A program made the translations under genes and the position numbers. A stretch of 48,215 bases of DNA from positions 1 to 48,215 of the forward strand of contig CANHKZ010000004.1 in the NCBI GenBank assembly GCA_947461425.1, in the 5' to 3' direction. Positions 17,404-26,361 of the stretch are shown piece by piece; positions within the stretch are counted from its first letter, which is position 1; each line of letters starts with the position of its first letter. Origin of the DNA: Flavobacteriaceae bacterium (GTDB lineage: Bacteria; Bacteroidota; Bacteroidia; Flavobacteriales; Flavobacteriaceae). The notes beneath the pieces were generated by a model. The model was not told the origin of the DNA and ran no database searches. It was given only the letters and a program-made list of their open reading frames with translations.

Positions 17404-18521
17404 TGAAAAAGAATACTACTAAAGGTTTTTTCTTCAAGCCCTACGAAGCTCCATTCGAGACTCCGTTTGAAAAGCTGTTTAAAATTTTTAAAGAATTAAT
17501 TACCCATACCTCTGGAGATTTTGACGAAGCAATAAATTGGTTGCGCCAATTGGATGTAGAGTATAAATTAACCGATGCGAACTATACGATTGATGATTTT
17601 GTCGAGGATTTAAAGAAAAAAGGCTACATCAAAGAAGAAGTGGAAGGCGATGGTAGTTCGAGTACTAAAATTACTGCTAAAACAGAAAGAGCGATTCGGC
17701 AGCAAGCCTTGGATCAAATTTTTGGCAACTTAAAACAATCCAAAACCGGAAATCACAATACCAAGTCCTCAGGAAAAGGCGACGAACAAACCGGAGAATT
17801 CAGAGAATACCACTTTGGTGACGGATTGGATAATATTTCGATAACCGAAAGTTTGCGTAATGCACAAATTAATAATGGACTAGATGAATTCAAACTTACC
17901 GAGAACGATTTGATTGTTGAAGAATCCAAATTCAAAGCACAAATGAGTACCGTTTTGATGATTGACATTAGCCATAGTATGATTTTGTATGGCGAAGACC
18001 GAATAACGCCTGCCAAAAAAGTAGCTATGGCTTTAGCCGAATTGATTACTACGCGCTATCCAAAAGACACGATTGATATTTTAGTTTTTGGGAATGATGC
18101 TTGGCACATCAAAATCAAAGATTTACCTTATTTACAAGTAGGACCTTACCATACCAATACAGTTGCCGGCTTACAATTAGCCATGGACATACTCCGGAGA
18201 AAACGAAATACGAACAAACAAATTTTCATGATCACGGATGGGAAACCAAGTTGCGTGAAAGAGAAAAACGGTGATTATTACATGAATAGCAATGGACTTG
18301 ATCCTTACATTACAGAGCAGTGTTATAATCAAGCAGCTCAGGCAAGAAAATTACACATTCCTATTGCTACCTTTATGATTGCGAATGATCCGTATCTTCA
18401 ACAATTTGTGAATCAGTTTACTGAAGCCAACCAAGGAAAAGCGTTTTATACCGGCTTAAAAGGATTAGGCGAAATGATTTTTGAAGATTACGAAACCAAC
18501 CGAAAAAAGAAAATCAAATAA
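17403..18521 (+). CDS. VWA-domain protein, partner of the downstream MoxR-like ATPase
   Basis: In this 372-residue cytoplasmic protein no signal peptide is seen. The N-terminal ~160 residues are charged and helical. A von Willebrand factor A domain fills the C-terminal half. Its metal-ion adhesion motif is DISHSM (D-x-S-x-S) in VLMIDISHSMILYG, with the later strand FMITDGKPS. The gene is followed 17 bp later by a MoxR-like AAA ATPase. Such pairs are widespread in Bacteroidota and other bacteria and resemble the BchI/BchD subunits of magnesium chelatase. They are thought to act as a chaperone-like module, but their substrate is generally unknown. A direct chelatase role is unlikely here, because no chelatase H subunit or other chlorophyll/cobalamin gene is nearby. 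Confidence 0.85.
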   Translation: MKKNTTKGFFFKPYEAPFETPFEKLFKIFKELITHTSGDFDEAINWLRQLDVEYKLTDANYTIDDFVEDLKKKGYIKEEVEGDGSSSTKITAKTERAIRQQALDQIFGNLKQSKTGNHNTKSSGKGDEQTGEFREYHFGDGLDNISITESLRNAQINNGLDEFKLTENDLIVEESKFKAQMSTVLMIDISHSMILYGEDRITPAKKVAMALAELITTRYPKDTIDILVFGNDAWHIKIKDLPYLQVGPYHTNTVAGLQLAMDILRRKRNTNKQIFMITDGKPSCVKEKNGDYYMNSNGLDPYITEQCYNQAAQARKLHIPIATFMIANDPYLQQFVNQFTEANQGKAFYTGLKGLGEMIFEDYETNRKKKIK

Positions 18522-18538
18522 GATAATCAAACTCTATT

Positions 18539-20008
18539 ATGACAATACAAAATATACACACTTTAGGTGAATTAAAACAATCCAACTACTTCTCAAAAAG
18601 TATAAAGAACGAATTACGAGACAACCTTCGCAACAAAATTAAATCAGGTGAACCAGCTTTTGAGGGAGTTCACGGATTTGAAAATACGGTTATTCCAGAA
18701 TTAGAACGCGCTATTTTATCCCGACATAACATCAATTTGTTAGGACTTCGTGGTCAAGCCAAAACACGCATGGCTCGCAAAATGATTGAATTATTAGACG
18801 AATACATTCCAGTAGTTGCGGGTTCTGAAATTAACGACCATCCGTTTCATCCTATTTCTCGTTTTGCTAAAGATTTAATTGCCGAAAAAGGAGATGCAAC
18901 TCCAATAGAATGGTTGCACCGTTCCGAACGATTTTTTGAAAAACTAGCCACTCCTGACGTTACTGTAGCTGACCTAATTGGTGATATTGACCCAATCAAA
19001 GCGGCCACTTTAAAACTGTCTTATGCGGATGATCGTGTGATTCATTTTGGCATGATTCCTAGAGCCAATCGTTGTATTTTTGTAATCAATGAATTACCTG
19101 ATTTACAAGCACGCATTCAGGTGGCCTTGTTCAATATTTTACAGGAAGGTGATATTCAAATTCGCGGATTTAAATTGCGATTAGCTTTAGACTTACAATT
19201 TATTTTTACTGCAAATCCTGAAGACTACACTAATCGTGGAAGTATTGTAACACCATTAAAAGACCGAATTGGTTCTCAAATTCTAACACATTATCCAGAA
19301 ACTATCGCCATTGCGCGAAAGATTACGCAACAAGAAGCAAAGTTACTTCACCAACAATCAGAATCAATTCATGTGCCTTCTTTAGCGAAAGATTTGTTAG
19401 AACAAATTAGTTTTGAAGCGAGAGAAAGTGAATATATTGACAGTAAAAGTGGGGTTAGTGCCCGGTTAAGTATTACTGCCTTTGAGGTTTTGTTAAGTAC
19501 CGCGGAGCGCAGAGCGTTACAATCGGGAACTGAATCTACAACAATACGTTTATCCGATTTCATGGGAATTATTCCAGCCATTACTGGAAAAGTAGAATTA
19601 GTATACGAAGGAGAACAGGAAGGAGCTGCCGCCGTTGCACAACATTTAATCGGCGATGCAATTCATACTTTCTTTCCTGCCTATTTTCCAAAAATAGAAA
19701 AATTAGAACGCGATGCTGAGTCAAGTCCATATGCACAACTATTAGAATGGTTTTTTGCAGAAACAGGTTTCGAATTATTGGATGATGCCTCTGATGAGGT
19801 ATACAAACAAACTTTAGATGCTATTCTTCCTTTGAATGATTTAATTGATAAATACCAAGCTGATTTCCCAATGGAAGACCGCTATTTTTTAAAGGAATTC
19901 ATTTTATGGGGACTTGTTGAATACGATAAATTAAGTAAAGACCGATTTGAAAAAGGTTACCAAATTAAAGATTTGTACAGCAATTATATCAATAAACTAA
20001 ATAGTTAA
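18539..20008 (+). CDS. MoxR-like AAA+ ATPase (magnesium-chelatase I-type)
   Basis: This is a 489-residue AAA+ protein. The Walker A region is GLRGQAKTRMAR (the G-x-x-G-x-x-K-T form common in MoxR-like proteins). The Walker B region is RCIFVINELPDL (Asn-Glu rather than Asp-Glu), and sensor 1 lies in FIFTANPEDYTNRG. The segment FNILQEGDIQIRGF matches the helix-2 insert region of this clade. A C-terminal helical extension of ~150 residues follows. It probably remodels a target together with the VWA protein encoded just upstream, with which it forms an operon. The operon ends at the terminator at 20051-20078. Confidence 0.88.
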   Translation: MTIQNIHTLGELKQSNYFSKSIKNELRDNLRNKIKSGEPAFEGVHGFENTVIPELERAILSRHNINLLGLRGQAKTRMARKMIELLDEYIPVVAGSEINDHPFHPISRFAKDLIAEKGDATPIEWLHRSERFFEKLATPDVTVADLIGDIDPIKAATLKLSYADDRVIHFGMIPRANRCIFVINELPDLQARIQVALFNILQEGDIQIRGFKLRLALDLQFIFTANPEDYTNRGSIVTPLKDRIGSQILTHYPETIAIARKITQQEAKLLHQQSESIHVPSLAKDLLEQISFEARESEYIDSKSGVSARLSITAFEVLLSTAERRALQSGTESTTIRLSDFMGIIPAITGKVELVYEGEQEGAAAVAQHLIGDAIHTFFPAYFPKIEKLERDAESSPYAQLLEWFFAETGFELLDDASDEVYKQTLDAILPLNDLIDKYQADFPMEDRYFLKEFILWGLVEYDKLSKDRFEKGYQIKDLYSNYINKLNS

Positions 20009-20050
20009 TTTAAACTTATTGAATGGTATTATCTCCTATTAAAAACAATA

Positions 20051-20078
20051 AAACCTCAAGATCACTCTTGAGGTTTTT
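20051..20078 (+). terminator. Terminator of the VWA/AAA operon
   Basis: AAACCTCAAGA and TCTTGAGGTTT form an 11-bp stem with a 4-base loop, followed by T residues. The 8-bp core is the same as in the hairpin at 17116-17137 upstream of the operon, so the operon is bracketed by related terminators. Confidence 0.85.
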
Positions 20079-20161
20079 TTATATCCAATTCAAATGTGAA
20101 AATCTAAATCAATAGGAATCCATTTGTAGTGGACAAAATTTTGCTCCTTTAAGTTTTGCAA

Positions 20162-20391
20162 TTAAAGGCTAGAATTGGCATTATGAGCTTCGCCTAATAA
20201 TGAATCATATTGCTCCGATACATCGTCAACAAGATCCTCAATTTTTGAGCGAAGGTCGTCTTTTATGCATTGGCTTTGTTAATTACTCGTTTTCTGGTTT
20301 TAGAACCTTTGTCTGGTGCATATAATACTCCTACCAAAGCCCCAATTGCTACTCCTGCTAAAATTCCTACTACTACTTTGTCTGATTCCAT
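20162..20391 (-). pseudogene. YtxH-like small protein gene with a -1 frameshift
   Basis: ATG at 20391 opens a 42-codon frame ending at TAA (20263-20265). It has the YtxH signature of a glycine-rich membrane helix and a basic patch (VVVGILAGVAIGALVGVLYAP, split as VVVGILAGVAIG and ALVGVLYAP, then DKGSKTRKRVINKANA). The acidic helical tail usual in this family continues immediately afterwards in another frame (DDLRSKIEDLVDDVSEQYDS) to a stop at 20162-20164. Adding one base within the TAAAA at the break (making codons TAN AAA) restores one 76-residue frame. Either the gene is broken, the short form is functional, or the sequence has an error. It lies 18 bp downstream of the lmo0937-like gene. 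Confidence 0.7.
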
Positions 20392-20409
20392 AATTTTGAT
20401 ATTTAATTG

Positions 20410-20568
20410 TTAGTTATTATACTTATTCCCTTGAATAATTCGAAATAAAAAGGCGATTACTGCTATGACTAAAAGTGCATGAATCAATCCGCCAATCCCA
20501 TATCCTACAAAACCGATAACCCATAATAATACAAGCATTAATGCTAAGGTGTATAAAAAATTTCCCAT
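20410..20568 (-). CDS. lmo0937-family small membrane protein
   Basis: This 52-residue protein starts at ATG 20568 (MGNFLYTLALMLVLLWVIGF) and ends RIIQGNKYNN. It is almost entirely two hydrophobic helices with a GYGIGG turn and a final basic residue, matching the lmo0937-type proteins common in Flavobacteriia. It precedes the YtxH-like gene by 18 bp, an association typical of stress-response clusters. No molecular function is established for the family. Confidence 0.85.
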   Translation of the reverse strand: MGNFLYTLALMLVLLWVIGFVGYGIGGLIHALLVIAVIAFLFRIIQGNKYNN

Positions 20569-20722
20569 GATATAAAAATTGTTTTAAATTACATTTACTA
20601 TTCTTATAGATTAAAAGTAGGTTCAAATTTCAGGGGAGAAAATAATTATCGTTCAAATGTCACTATTTCCGATTATGTTCAAAAAGAAATATTTAAAACT
20701 TTACATATTGGCACTTAATTAG

Positions 20723-20730
20723 TATTTTTG
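20723..20730 (+). promoter_or_regulatory. -7 box before the GNAT/FemAB-like gene
   Basis: TATTTTTG matches TAnnTTTG and ends 19 bp before the TTG start at 20750. An in-frame TGA at 20729-20731 excludes any start further upstream, which supports the TTG. Confidence 0.5.
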
Positions 20731-20749
20731 ACAAAATATCCTCTTCCTT

Positions 20750-21901
20750 TTGAAAAGCAATTATTCGTATCAAATTTATTCATCTGTTACCCAGCTTCCT
20801 GAAAATTGGAATCAATTAGCACACGCTACACTTTTTTTGTCGAGAGAATATTTGGCTGTTTTAGACCATTCTTCGCCAACTAATATGATTTGTAATTATA
20901 TCGGAATTTTTGAAAACGAAGATTTGGTGGGAATTGCCCTAACTCAGTTTCTGGATTTGAATTATTTAAAGTCTTTTGGAAATCGTGATAGAGGTGTTAA
21001 GTCTTTGGTACGAAATATAATCTTTAAAAAATTCAGCTCTCATATTTTATTAATTGGTAACAATACTTTAACTGGGCAAAATGCTATCATAATTTCTAAA
21101 AAAACGAATCAAACAGAGGTTTTAAAAACCTTAAATAAAGCCATTGTAGCACTCAAAGAACTATTTAAAAATAAAGGTAAAAAAGTACATTTATGCACTT
21201 TGAAAGATTTTCTAGAAAACGATTTAAGTCTGTTTAAAATTCCCGAATTCATACCCTATTTACGTTTTTCTACACAACCAAACATGGTTTTCCCGCTACG
21301 AAAGAATTGGAAAACAGAGGAAGATTATGTGGCTAACTTGTCCAAAAAATACCGAGACCAATACAAGCGTTCCAGAAAAAAAGCAACTGGAATTATAAAA
21401 AAACAATTGTCTTTAGAAGAAATTATTGCTCAAGAAGATGTGATTTATGATTTGTATTACCATGTAGCCCAAAGTGCTCCGTTCAATACTTTCTTTTTAC
21501 CTAAAAACCATTTTACTGTTTTCAAGGAACAATTAAAAGAAAATTTTTTATTTTATGGCTATTTTGAAAATGATAAATTAATTGGTTTCAACACCATAAT
21601 CAAAAATGGAAGTGATTTAGATACCTACTTTTTAGGATATGACGACAGTATTCAAAGAGAAAAAATGTTGTATTTGAATATGTTGTACGATATGATTGGC
21701 TATGCGATCAAAGAGCAATTTGAAACAATAATTTTTTCCCGAACTGCCTTAGAAATTAAAAGTTCTGTTGGCGCAACACCTTTAAAAATGTATGGCATGA
21801 TGCGTCACGACAACAAATTCATCAACAGCCGTCTTGATTTCTTTTTTCGCCATTTAGAGCCAGAGACACTTTGGAAAGAGCGTCATCCTTTTCAAGATTA
21901 A
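20750..21901 (+). CDS. GNAT/FemAB-like acyl- or aminoacyltransferase-fold protein
   Basis: This 383-residue protein uses a TTG start. An in-frame stop lies 18 bp upstream, and the next ATG would remove more than 40 residues including conserved-looking sequence. The C-terminal half resembles GNAT-fold proteins of the peptidoglycan-bridge/DUF482 type: NLSKKYRDQYKRSRKKA, then FYGYFENDKLIGFNTII and YFLGYDDSIQREKMLYLNML. No signal peptide is seen, so it should be cytoplasmic. The acceptor substrate is not predictable. It stands alone, converging with the ABC-F gene. Confidence 0.65.
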   Translation: MKSNYSYQIYSSVTQLPENWNQLAHATLFLSREYLAVLDHSSPTNMICNYIGIFENEDLVGIALTQFLDLNYLKSFGNRDRGVKSLVRNIIFKKFSSHILLIGNNTLTGQNAIIISKKTNQTEVLKTLNKAIVALKELFKNKGKKVHLCTLKDFLENDLSLFKIPEFIPYLRFSTQPNMVFPLRKNWKTEEDYVANLSKKYRDQYKRSRKKATGIIKKQLSLEEIIAQEDVIYDLYYHVAQSAPFNTFFLPKNHFTVFKEQLKENFLFYGYFENDKLIGFNTIIKNGSDLDTYFLGYDDSIQREKMLYLNMLYDMIGYAIKEQFETIIFSRTALEIKSSVGATPLKMYGMMRHDNKFINSRLDFFFRHLEPETLWKERHPFQD

Positions 21902-21931
21902 TTTATTCATATAATCTAAGAAAAAAATATT

Positions 21932-23836
21932 CTAATTATCAATCTCTTCCTGAACGATTTCCCAATCTAAAAGCAATTGATCTAAGTCTGCTTTCTTTCT
22001 GTTATAAGCGGTAAAAAAAGAAGCATCTTCAATGTGTTTGTCGTAATTAGATGCTAACATTTTATCGTCGTGTTGAATGTCTTTTTCCAATTGTTGGATT
22101 TGACTTTCAATCTTGCTCAATTTATTATTTAGCGCCTTGCCTTTTTTCTGGTCTTCGTAGGATACTTTTTTGTTTTCTTTAGGTGCTTCTTTTTTAGCAA
22201 TGTCTTTTTTCTCTACTTCGCGCATATTTTCCATATTGCGTTGCTCTAAGAAATAATTGATGTCACCCAAATATTCTTTTATTTTTTGGTCTTTGAATTC
22301 GTAAACAATGTTAGACATTCCTTGCAAGAAATCCCTGTCATGAGAAACTAACAAAAGCGTTCCTCCAAATTTTTGCAACGCAGCTTTCAACACATTTTTA
22401 GATTTAATGTCCAAGTGATTGGTTGGTTCATCCATCAACAATACATTAATCGGTTGCAACAACAATTTACACAAGGCTAAACGGTTTCTTTCGCCTCCAG
22501 AAAGCACTTTTACCTTCTTTTCTACATCATCACCTCGAAATAAGAAAGAACCCAGCATATCACGCACTTTAGAGCGATTCGTGTCCATAGCAGCATCTTC
22601 CATGGTTTGTAATAGCGTAATTTCGCCATCCAAATACTCCGCTTGATTTTGGGCAAAATAACCCAATTGCACATTATGGCCTAATTTTATAGTTCCTTGG
22701 TATTCAAATTCGTTGACAATCGCTTTGATAAAGGTCGATTTTCCTTGTCCATTTTGACCCACAAAAGCAATTTTACTTCCGCGTTCTACCAATAAATTAA
22801 TATCTTTCAAAATCGTATTATCTCCGTAACTTTTAGTTACGTTTTCAGCCTCTACTACTACTCTACCCGGTTCTTTTGATACAGGAAAAGAAATATTCAT
22901 GACTGAATTATCGTCTTCGTCCACTTCAATTCGTTCTACTTTGTCTAATTTTTTGATTAACGATTGCGCCATGGATGCTTTAGAAGCTTTAGCACGGAAT
23001 TTTTCAATTAGTTTCTCTGTTTCTTCAATTTTTTTAGCCTGATTTTTTTGGGTAGCCAATTGCTTTTCGCGAATTTCATGACGCAATTCCAAATATTGCG
23101 AATAGGGTTTGTTGAAATCGTACGCTTTTCCTAGTGAAATTTCGATAGTTCTATTGGTCACATTATCCAAAAACATTTTATCATGGGAAACTATTACCAC
23201 TACACCCGGAAAATTACGTAAAAATCCTTCTAACCAAATAATACTCTCAATATCCAAGTGATTCGTTGGCTCATCCAGCAACAAAATATCATTGGATTGT
23301 AATAATAATTTAGCCAACTCAATACGCATTCTCCAACCTCCTGAGAAAGTTTCGGTTTGGTTATTAAAAACCTCTCTTCTAAATCCTAATCCCAAAAGTA
23401 TTTTTTCAGTATCGCCAACATAATTGTAGCCCCCTAGTAATTCAAATCGGTGCGTATAATCAGATAAATTTTCAATGATTTGTGAGTATTCTTCACTTTC
23501 ATAATCGGTTCGGGTAACCAATTGATGATTGATTTCTTCTAGCTTTTTTTCGACAATTTTAATTTCGGTAAAGGCTTCATACGCTTCTTCCAAAACCGTT
23601 CTTCCTTGTTCAAAATCGATGTCTTGTCGAAGAAATCCCATTCGAATTTCTTTCTCTTGAGCTATACTTCCTGAATCTGGAGCAAAATCACGGGCTAAGA
23701 TTTTTAGCATGGTCGATTTTCCGGCACCATTTTTACCTACAAGACCTACTCGGTCTCCGGCACCAAGGCGAAAAGTAACTTCTTCAAATAAAAAAGAGCC
23801 TCCGAATGAAACGGACAAATTGTGTATGTTGAGCAT
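21932..23836 (-). CDS. ABC-F family ATPase (Uup-like)
   Basis: This 634-residue protein has two ATP-binding cassettes on one chain and no membrane segments, which defines ABC-F. Cassette 1 has Walker A GKNGAGKST (34-42), signature SGGWRMRIELAKLLL and Walker B with LLLDEPTNHLD. Cassette 2 has GQNGQGKST, signature LSGGERNRLALCKLLL and DEPTNHLD. The linker between them is charged and helical. The last ~90 residues are a Lys/Glu-rich coiled coil (KKVSYEDQKKGKALNNKLSK), as in Uup-type proteins. ABC-F proteins act on ribosomes to relieve stalling; the exact subgroup here is not certain. The promoter at 23855-23862 is divergent from the DUF983 gene. Confidence 0.93.
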   Translation of the reverse strand: MLNIHNLSVSFGGSFLFEEVTFRLGAGDRVGLVGKNGAGKSTMLKILARDFAPDSGSIAQEKEIRMGFLRQDIDFEQGRTVLEEAYEAFTEIKIVEKKLEEINHQLVTRTDYESEEYSQIIENLSDYTHRFELLGGYNYVGDTEKILLGLGFRREVFNNQTETFSGGWRMRIELAKLLLQSNDILLLDEPTNHLDIESIIWLEGFLRNFPGVVVIVSHDKMFLDNVTNRTIEISLGKAYDFNKPYSQYLELRHEIREKQLATQKNQAKKIEETEKLIEKFRAKASKASMAQSLIKKLDKVERIEVDEDDNSVMNISFPVSKEPGRVVVEAENVTKSYGDNTILKDINLLVERGSKIAFVGQNGQGKSTFIKAIVNEFEYQGTIKLGHNVQLGYFAQNQAEYLDGEITLLQTMEDAAMDTNRSKVRDMLGSFLFRGDDVEKKVKVLSGGERNRLALCKLLLQPINVLLMDEPTNHLDIKSKNVLKAALQKFGGTLLLVSHDRDFLQGMSNIVYEFKDQKIKEYLGDINYFLEQRNMENMREVEKKDIAKKEAPKENKKVSYEDQKKGKALNNKLSKIESQIQQLEKDIQHDDKMLASNYDKHIEDASFFTAYNRKKADLDQLLLDWEIVQEEIDN

Positions 23837-23854
23837 AGTTTATGACTAAAAGTG

Positions 23855-23862
23855 CAAAGGTA
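23855..23862 (-). promoter_or_regulatory. -7 box of the ABC-F gene
   Basis: On the minus strand TACCTTTG is a perfect TAnnTTTG, 18 bp before the start codon at 23836. It lies back to back with the identical box of the DUF983 gene. Confidence 0.65.
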
Positions 23863-23876
23863 CTTTTTAAAAAATG

Positions 23877-23884
23877 TACCTTTG
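23877..23884 (+). promoter_or_regulatory. -7 box of the DUF983 gene
   Basis: TACCTTTG at 23877-23884 would start transcription close to 23890. That leaves a ~10-nt leader to ATG at 23901 and argues against the TTG two codons earlier as the start. Confidence 0.65.
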
Positions 23885-23900
23885 TTAAAAATTTTTGCAA

Positions 23901-24284
23901 ATGTTAAAAAAAGGATCCAAACTAAATAGTATTTTAACAGGAAGTTGTCCTAAATGTCAAAATGAAAGTATGTATGTGGATAAAAATCCACTACATCTTA
24001 GCAAAGTGCTTAAAATGAATGAAAATTGCAGCCATTGCGGTTTAAGATATCAAATTGAACCTTCCTTTTTTTATGGCGCTATGTATGTGAGTTATGGTTT
24101 GAATGTTGCTGTTGCTGTTGCTGCATTTATTATTTCAAAGTTGTTTTTGGGATTAGACCTGGTTCAAAGTTTTATTGTCATTGTTAGTATGGTGGTAATA
24201 GCTTTTCCATTTGTAGTACGTTGGGCTAGGAATATCTACATCAATATGTTTGTATCTTATGATCCAAACGCTTCTAAAGAGTAA
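23901..24284 (+). CDS. DUF983 membrane protein with zinc-ribbon N-terminus
   Basis: This is a 127-residue protein starting MLKKGSKLNSI. Two Cys pairs near the N-terminus (GSCPKCQNE and NCSHCGLRY) form a probable zinc ribbon. Two hydrophobic segments follow (about NVAVAVAAFIISKLF and FIVIVSMVVIAFPFVV). FFYGAMYVSYG is characteristic of DUF983. No biochemical role is established for the family. The gene overlaps the convergent oxidoreductase gene by 11 bp at the 3' ends. Confidence 0.88.
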   Translation: MLKKGSKLNSILTGSCPKCQNESMYVDKNPLHLSKVLKMNENCSHCGLRYQIEPSFFYGAMYVSYGLNVAVAVAAFIISKLFLGLDLVQSFIVIVSMVVIAFPFVVRWARNIYINMFVSYDPNASKE

Positions 24285-25338
24285 CTCTATTATTTTTTTT
24301 ATTGGCAAATCGTTGAATATCGATTTCCTTTGATAATGGGGTTTTATTTTCGATTGAATCGTACAAGGCTTTTGCCATCGCTGGACCAAGCATCACTCCG
24401 CGAGTTCCAAGCCCATTCAATATATGAATTCTATTATATGTAGTATGAGTTCCTATCAAGGGTCTTCGATCACGAACTGTTGGGCGTACGCCAGCAAAGT
24501 GAGAAATAATTTCAAAATCGCAACTAATAATTTCTTGTATTCTTTCCATTAACTCGGATTTTCCCTCTTCAGTAGGTAAGTCTGTTTTTTCTTTCCAATT
24601 GTAAGTTGCTCCCACTTTAAACAGATGATTGCCTAAGGGTAAAATAAAGACGCTGGTGTTTATAATTACGTCCAAATCTAAGTTGGGTGCTTTAATGATA
24701 AATAACTCCCCTTTGGTACCGTCTAATGGCAATTGATTAAAAAATGGATTAGCATGCAATCCAAAACCTTCTGCAAAAATGATATGTTTGGCTTGAATGT
24801 CTTTGTATTGAATTCCAGTTTCTTTAAAAAAAATAGTATCGTACTCGAATGAATCTTGTCGAAACCAATTATTCTGAATTAAATAGTTTCTGTAAGTTGA
24901 TAATAACAGAGATGTATCAACATATCCCGTATGCAGTACTTCTCCATAACCAAATGGAGCGGAAATCCCTTTGTATTCTTTAAAATGTAATTGATTCGAT
25001 AGAAATGGAGCCAATGCGGGTTTGTCTGAAGCGGCAAACCAATTGTTTTGTTCTTCCATAGAAAAGAACTTTCTCAGGATTGGCTTTTTAAAATCAAATT
25101 GTTGTTCGATTTTAGACTTTAATTGGTTGTAAAAAAAATTCATGGTAACCAATTGCGATTGTGCTTCCCATACTTCGCTAAAACGCTTTAAAATAACTGG
25201 ATTGTATAAACCTCCCGCAACTTTAGATGAGCTTTGCGAATCGTTATCAATTACCAAAATAGTTTTATTATTTCGTAGGGCTTCCTCAGCAAATGAAATG
25301 CCTGCCAATCCACAACCAACAATTAAATAATCAATCAT
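24274..25338 (-). CDS. FAD-dependent oxidoreductase (DAO family)
   Basis: In this 354-residue protein an N-terminal dinucleotide-binding motif GCGLAG (residues 8-13) in YLIVGCGLAGISFAEEAL is followed by the acidic end of strand 2 (VIDND). A DAO-type C-terminal signature is seen in HFAGVRPTVRDRRPLIG and ILNGLGTRGVMLGPAMAK. The family oxidises amines or amino acids (glycine/D-amino acid oxidase, MnmC C-domain and relatives). No fused methyltransferase domain is present, and the substrate cannot be read from the sequence. It follows gldN, but the strong hairpin at 25376-25406 separates them. Confidence 0.82.
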   Translation of the reverse strand: MIDYLIVGCGLAGISFAEEALRNNKTILVIDNDSQSSSKVAGGLYNPVILKRFSEVWEAQSQLVTMNFFYNQLKSKIEQQFDFKKPILRKFFSMEEQNNWFAASDKPALAPFLSNQLHFKEYKGISAPFGYGEVLHTGYVDTSLLLSTYRNYLIQNNWFRQDSFEYDTIFFKETGIQYKDIQAKHIIFAEGFGLHANPFFNQLPLDGTKGELFIIKAPNLDLDVIINTSVFILPLGNHLFKVGATYNWKEKTDLPTEEGKSELMERIQEIISCDFEIISHFAGVRPTVRDRRPLIGTHTTYNRIHILNGLGTRGVMLGPAMAKALYDSIENKTPLSKEIDIQRFANKKNNRVTL

Positions 25339-25375
25339 GCCATAAATTTTAATAGAACAAAGAAAGGGTTTTAAA

Positions 25376-25406
25376 AGAAAAAACTCTTACTTAAAAGTAA
25401 GAGTTT
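25376..25406 (-). terminator. Terminator after gldN
   Basis: A perfect stem (AAACTCTTAC with GTAAGAGTTT) with a TTAAAA loop is flanked by A and T runs, so it can work in both directions. It lies 25 bp beyond the gldN stop. Confidence 0.85.
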
Positions 25407-25430
25407 TTTCTGTTTTTATATATCAAAAAA

Positions 25431-26324
25431 TTAATAATTCCACATATCTTGTTCAAAACTGCGAATTTTATCTTTCACTCGATCGGATTCTAACAATTGA
25501 TTTTGTGCATTGTTATTCATATAATCTTTAATATCTCTATCTCCATAAACATTTTCTTCTTTATAAATCAAGCTATTGAAACGACGTGAATTTAAAATTT
25601 GATCAAAGCTAATTGGCATGGAAGAATTTTTTTCGTTGAAAGCAGAAGCTCTGAACAAAGTCTCTCTAGCATCTGGGAAGAACACCCAAAACAATTCAAT
25701 ATAATCTGGATCTTCACTATCCATAGTATATACATCGGGTGTTACAGGACAAATTCCTAGCAAACGGTACTTCAACTCACTTTGACGTTTGTCAAAATAC
25801 CAGACACCTTTTATTTTATATTGAGTAACATCTTGTGAAGTCAAATCTCTTTGTATAATATATTCAGGTGAAATTTTAGCACCTGCATTCAATTGCTCTC
25901 TACCAGCATCAGTAGTATCGATTCGTGACAAAGAAGCTTTGATATCTTTAAATGATTTTTTAGTGTTGAAATAACTATCAGTATATACTTCAGTGATTTT
26001 ACCTTTTTTAATTCCTTTAATCAATACATCATATAAGGAACGTCTTTCTGGACCTACATTAGCCGTATCAATTGGAAAATACAATGGAAAATTAATTTTT
26101 TCGCCTAAATCAATTATTTCCCAGGTTGTTCTTTGCATCAAAATATCTCTATCATTAACATACCCATATGTTAAGGGTTTGTTATTATCGGACTTCAATT
26201 GACCCGCTGATTTGATACCAATTTGGCTTGGTGATTTTGCGTTTAGCAAATTCGATTGTCCAAAAGAAGCTACACTACAACTGAATGAAAAAATAGCTAT
26301 TAAAAAACTTCTAACGTTTATCAT
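25431..26324 (-). CDS. gldN: Gliding motility / type IX secretion protein GldN
   Basis: This 297-residue periplasmic protein has signal peptide MINVRSFLIAIFSFSCSVASFGQ. The family pattern is seen in YGYVNDRDILMQRTTWEIIDLGEKINFPLYFP, the middle LLGICPVTPDVY and the C-terminal RRFNSLIYKEENVYGDRDIKDYM (each read in parts). GldN associates with GldK as an outer-membrane-linked ring of the type IX secretion system and is needed for SprB/adhesin secretion and chitinase export in F. johnsoniae. It is the last gene of gldKLMN, 37 bp after gldM, with a terminator behind it. Confidence 0.95.
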   Translation of the reverse strand: MINVRSFLIAIFSFSCSVASFGQSNLLNAKSPSQIGIKSAGQLKSDNNKPLTYGYVNDRDILMQRTTWEIIDLGEKINFPLYFPIDTANVGPERRSLYDVLIKGIKKGKITEVYTDSYFNTKKSFKDIKASLSRIDTTDAGREQLNAGAKISPEYIIQRDLTSQDVTQYKIKGVWYFDKRQSELKYRLLGICPVTPDVYTMDSEDPDYIELFWVFFPDARETLFRASAFNEKNSSMPISFDQILNSRRFNSLIYKEENVYGDRDIKDYMNNNAQNQLLESDRVKDKIRSFEQDMWNY

Positions 26325-26361
26325 GATTTAAATATATTGAGTAGTTTGTTATTTCTACTTA

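Noticed and set aside
17403..20008. Magnesium or cobalt chelatase operon
   Set aside because: The AAA and VWA proteins resemble chelatase I and D subunits, but no large H-type subunit or tetrapyrrole gene is near. The general MoxR/VWA module is the better description.
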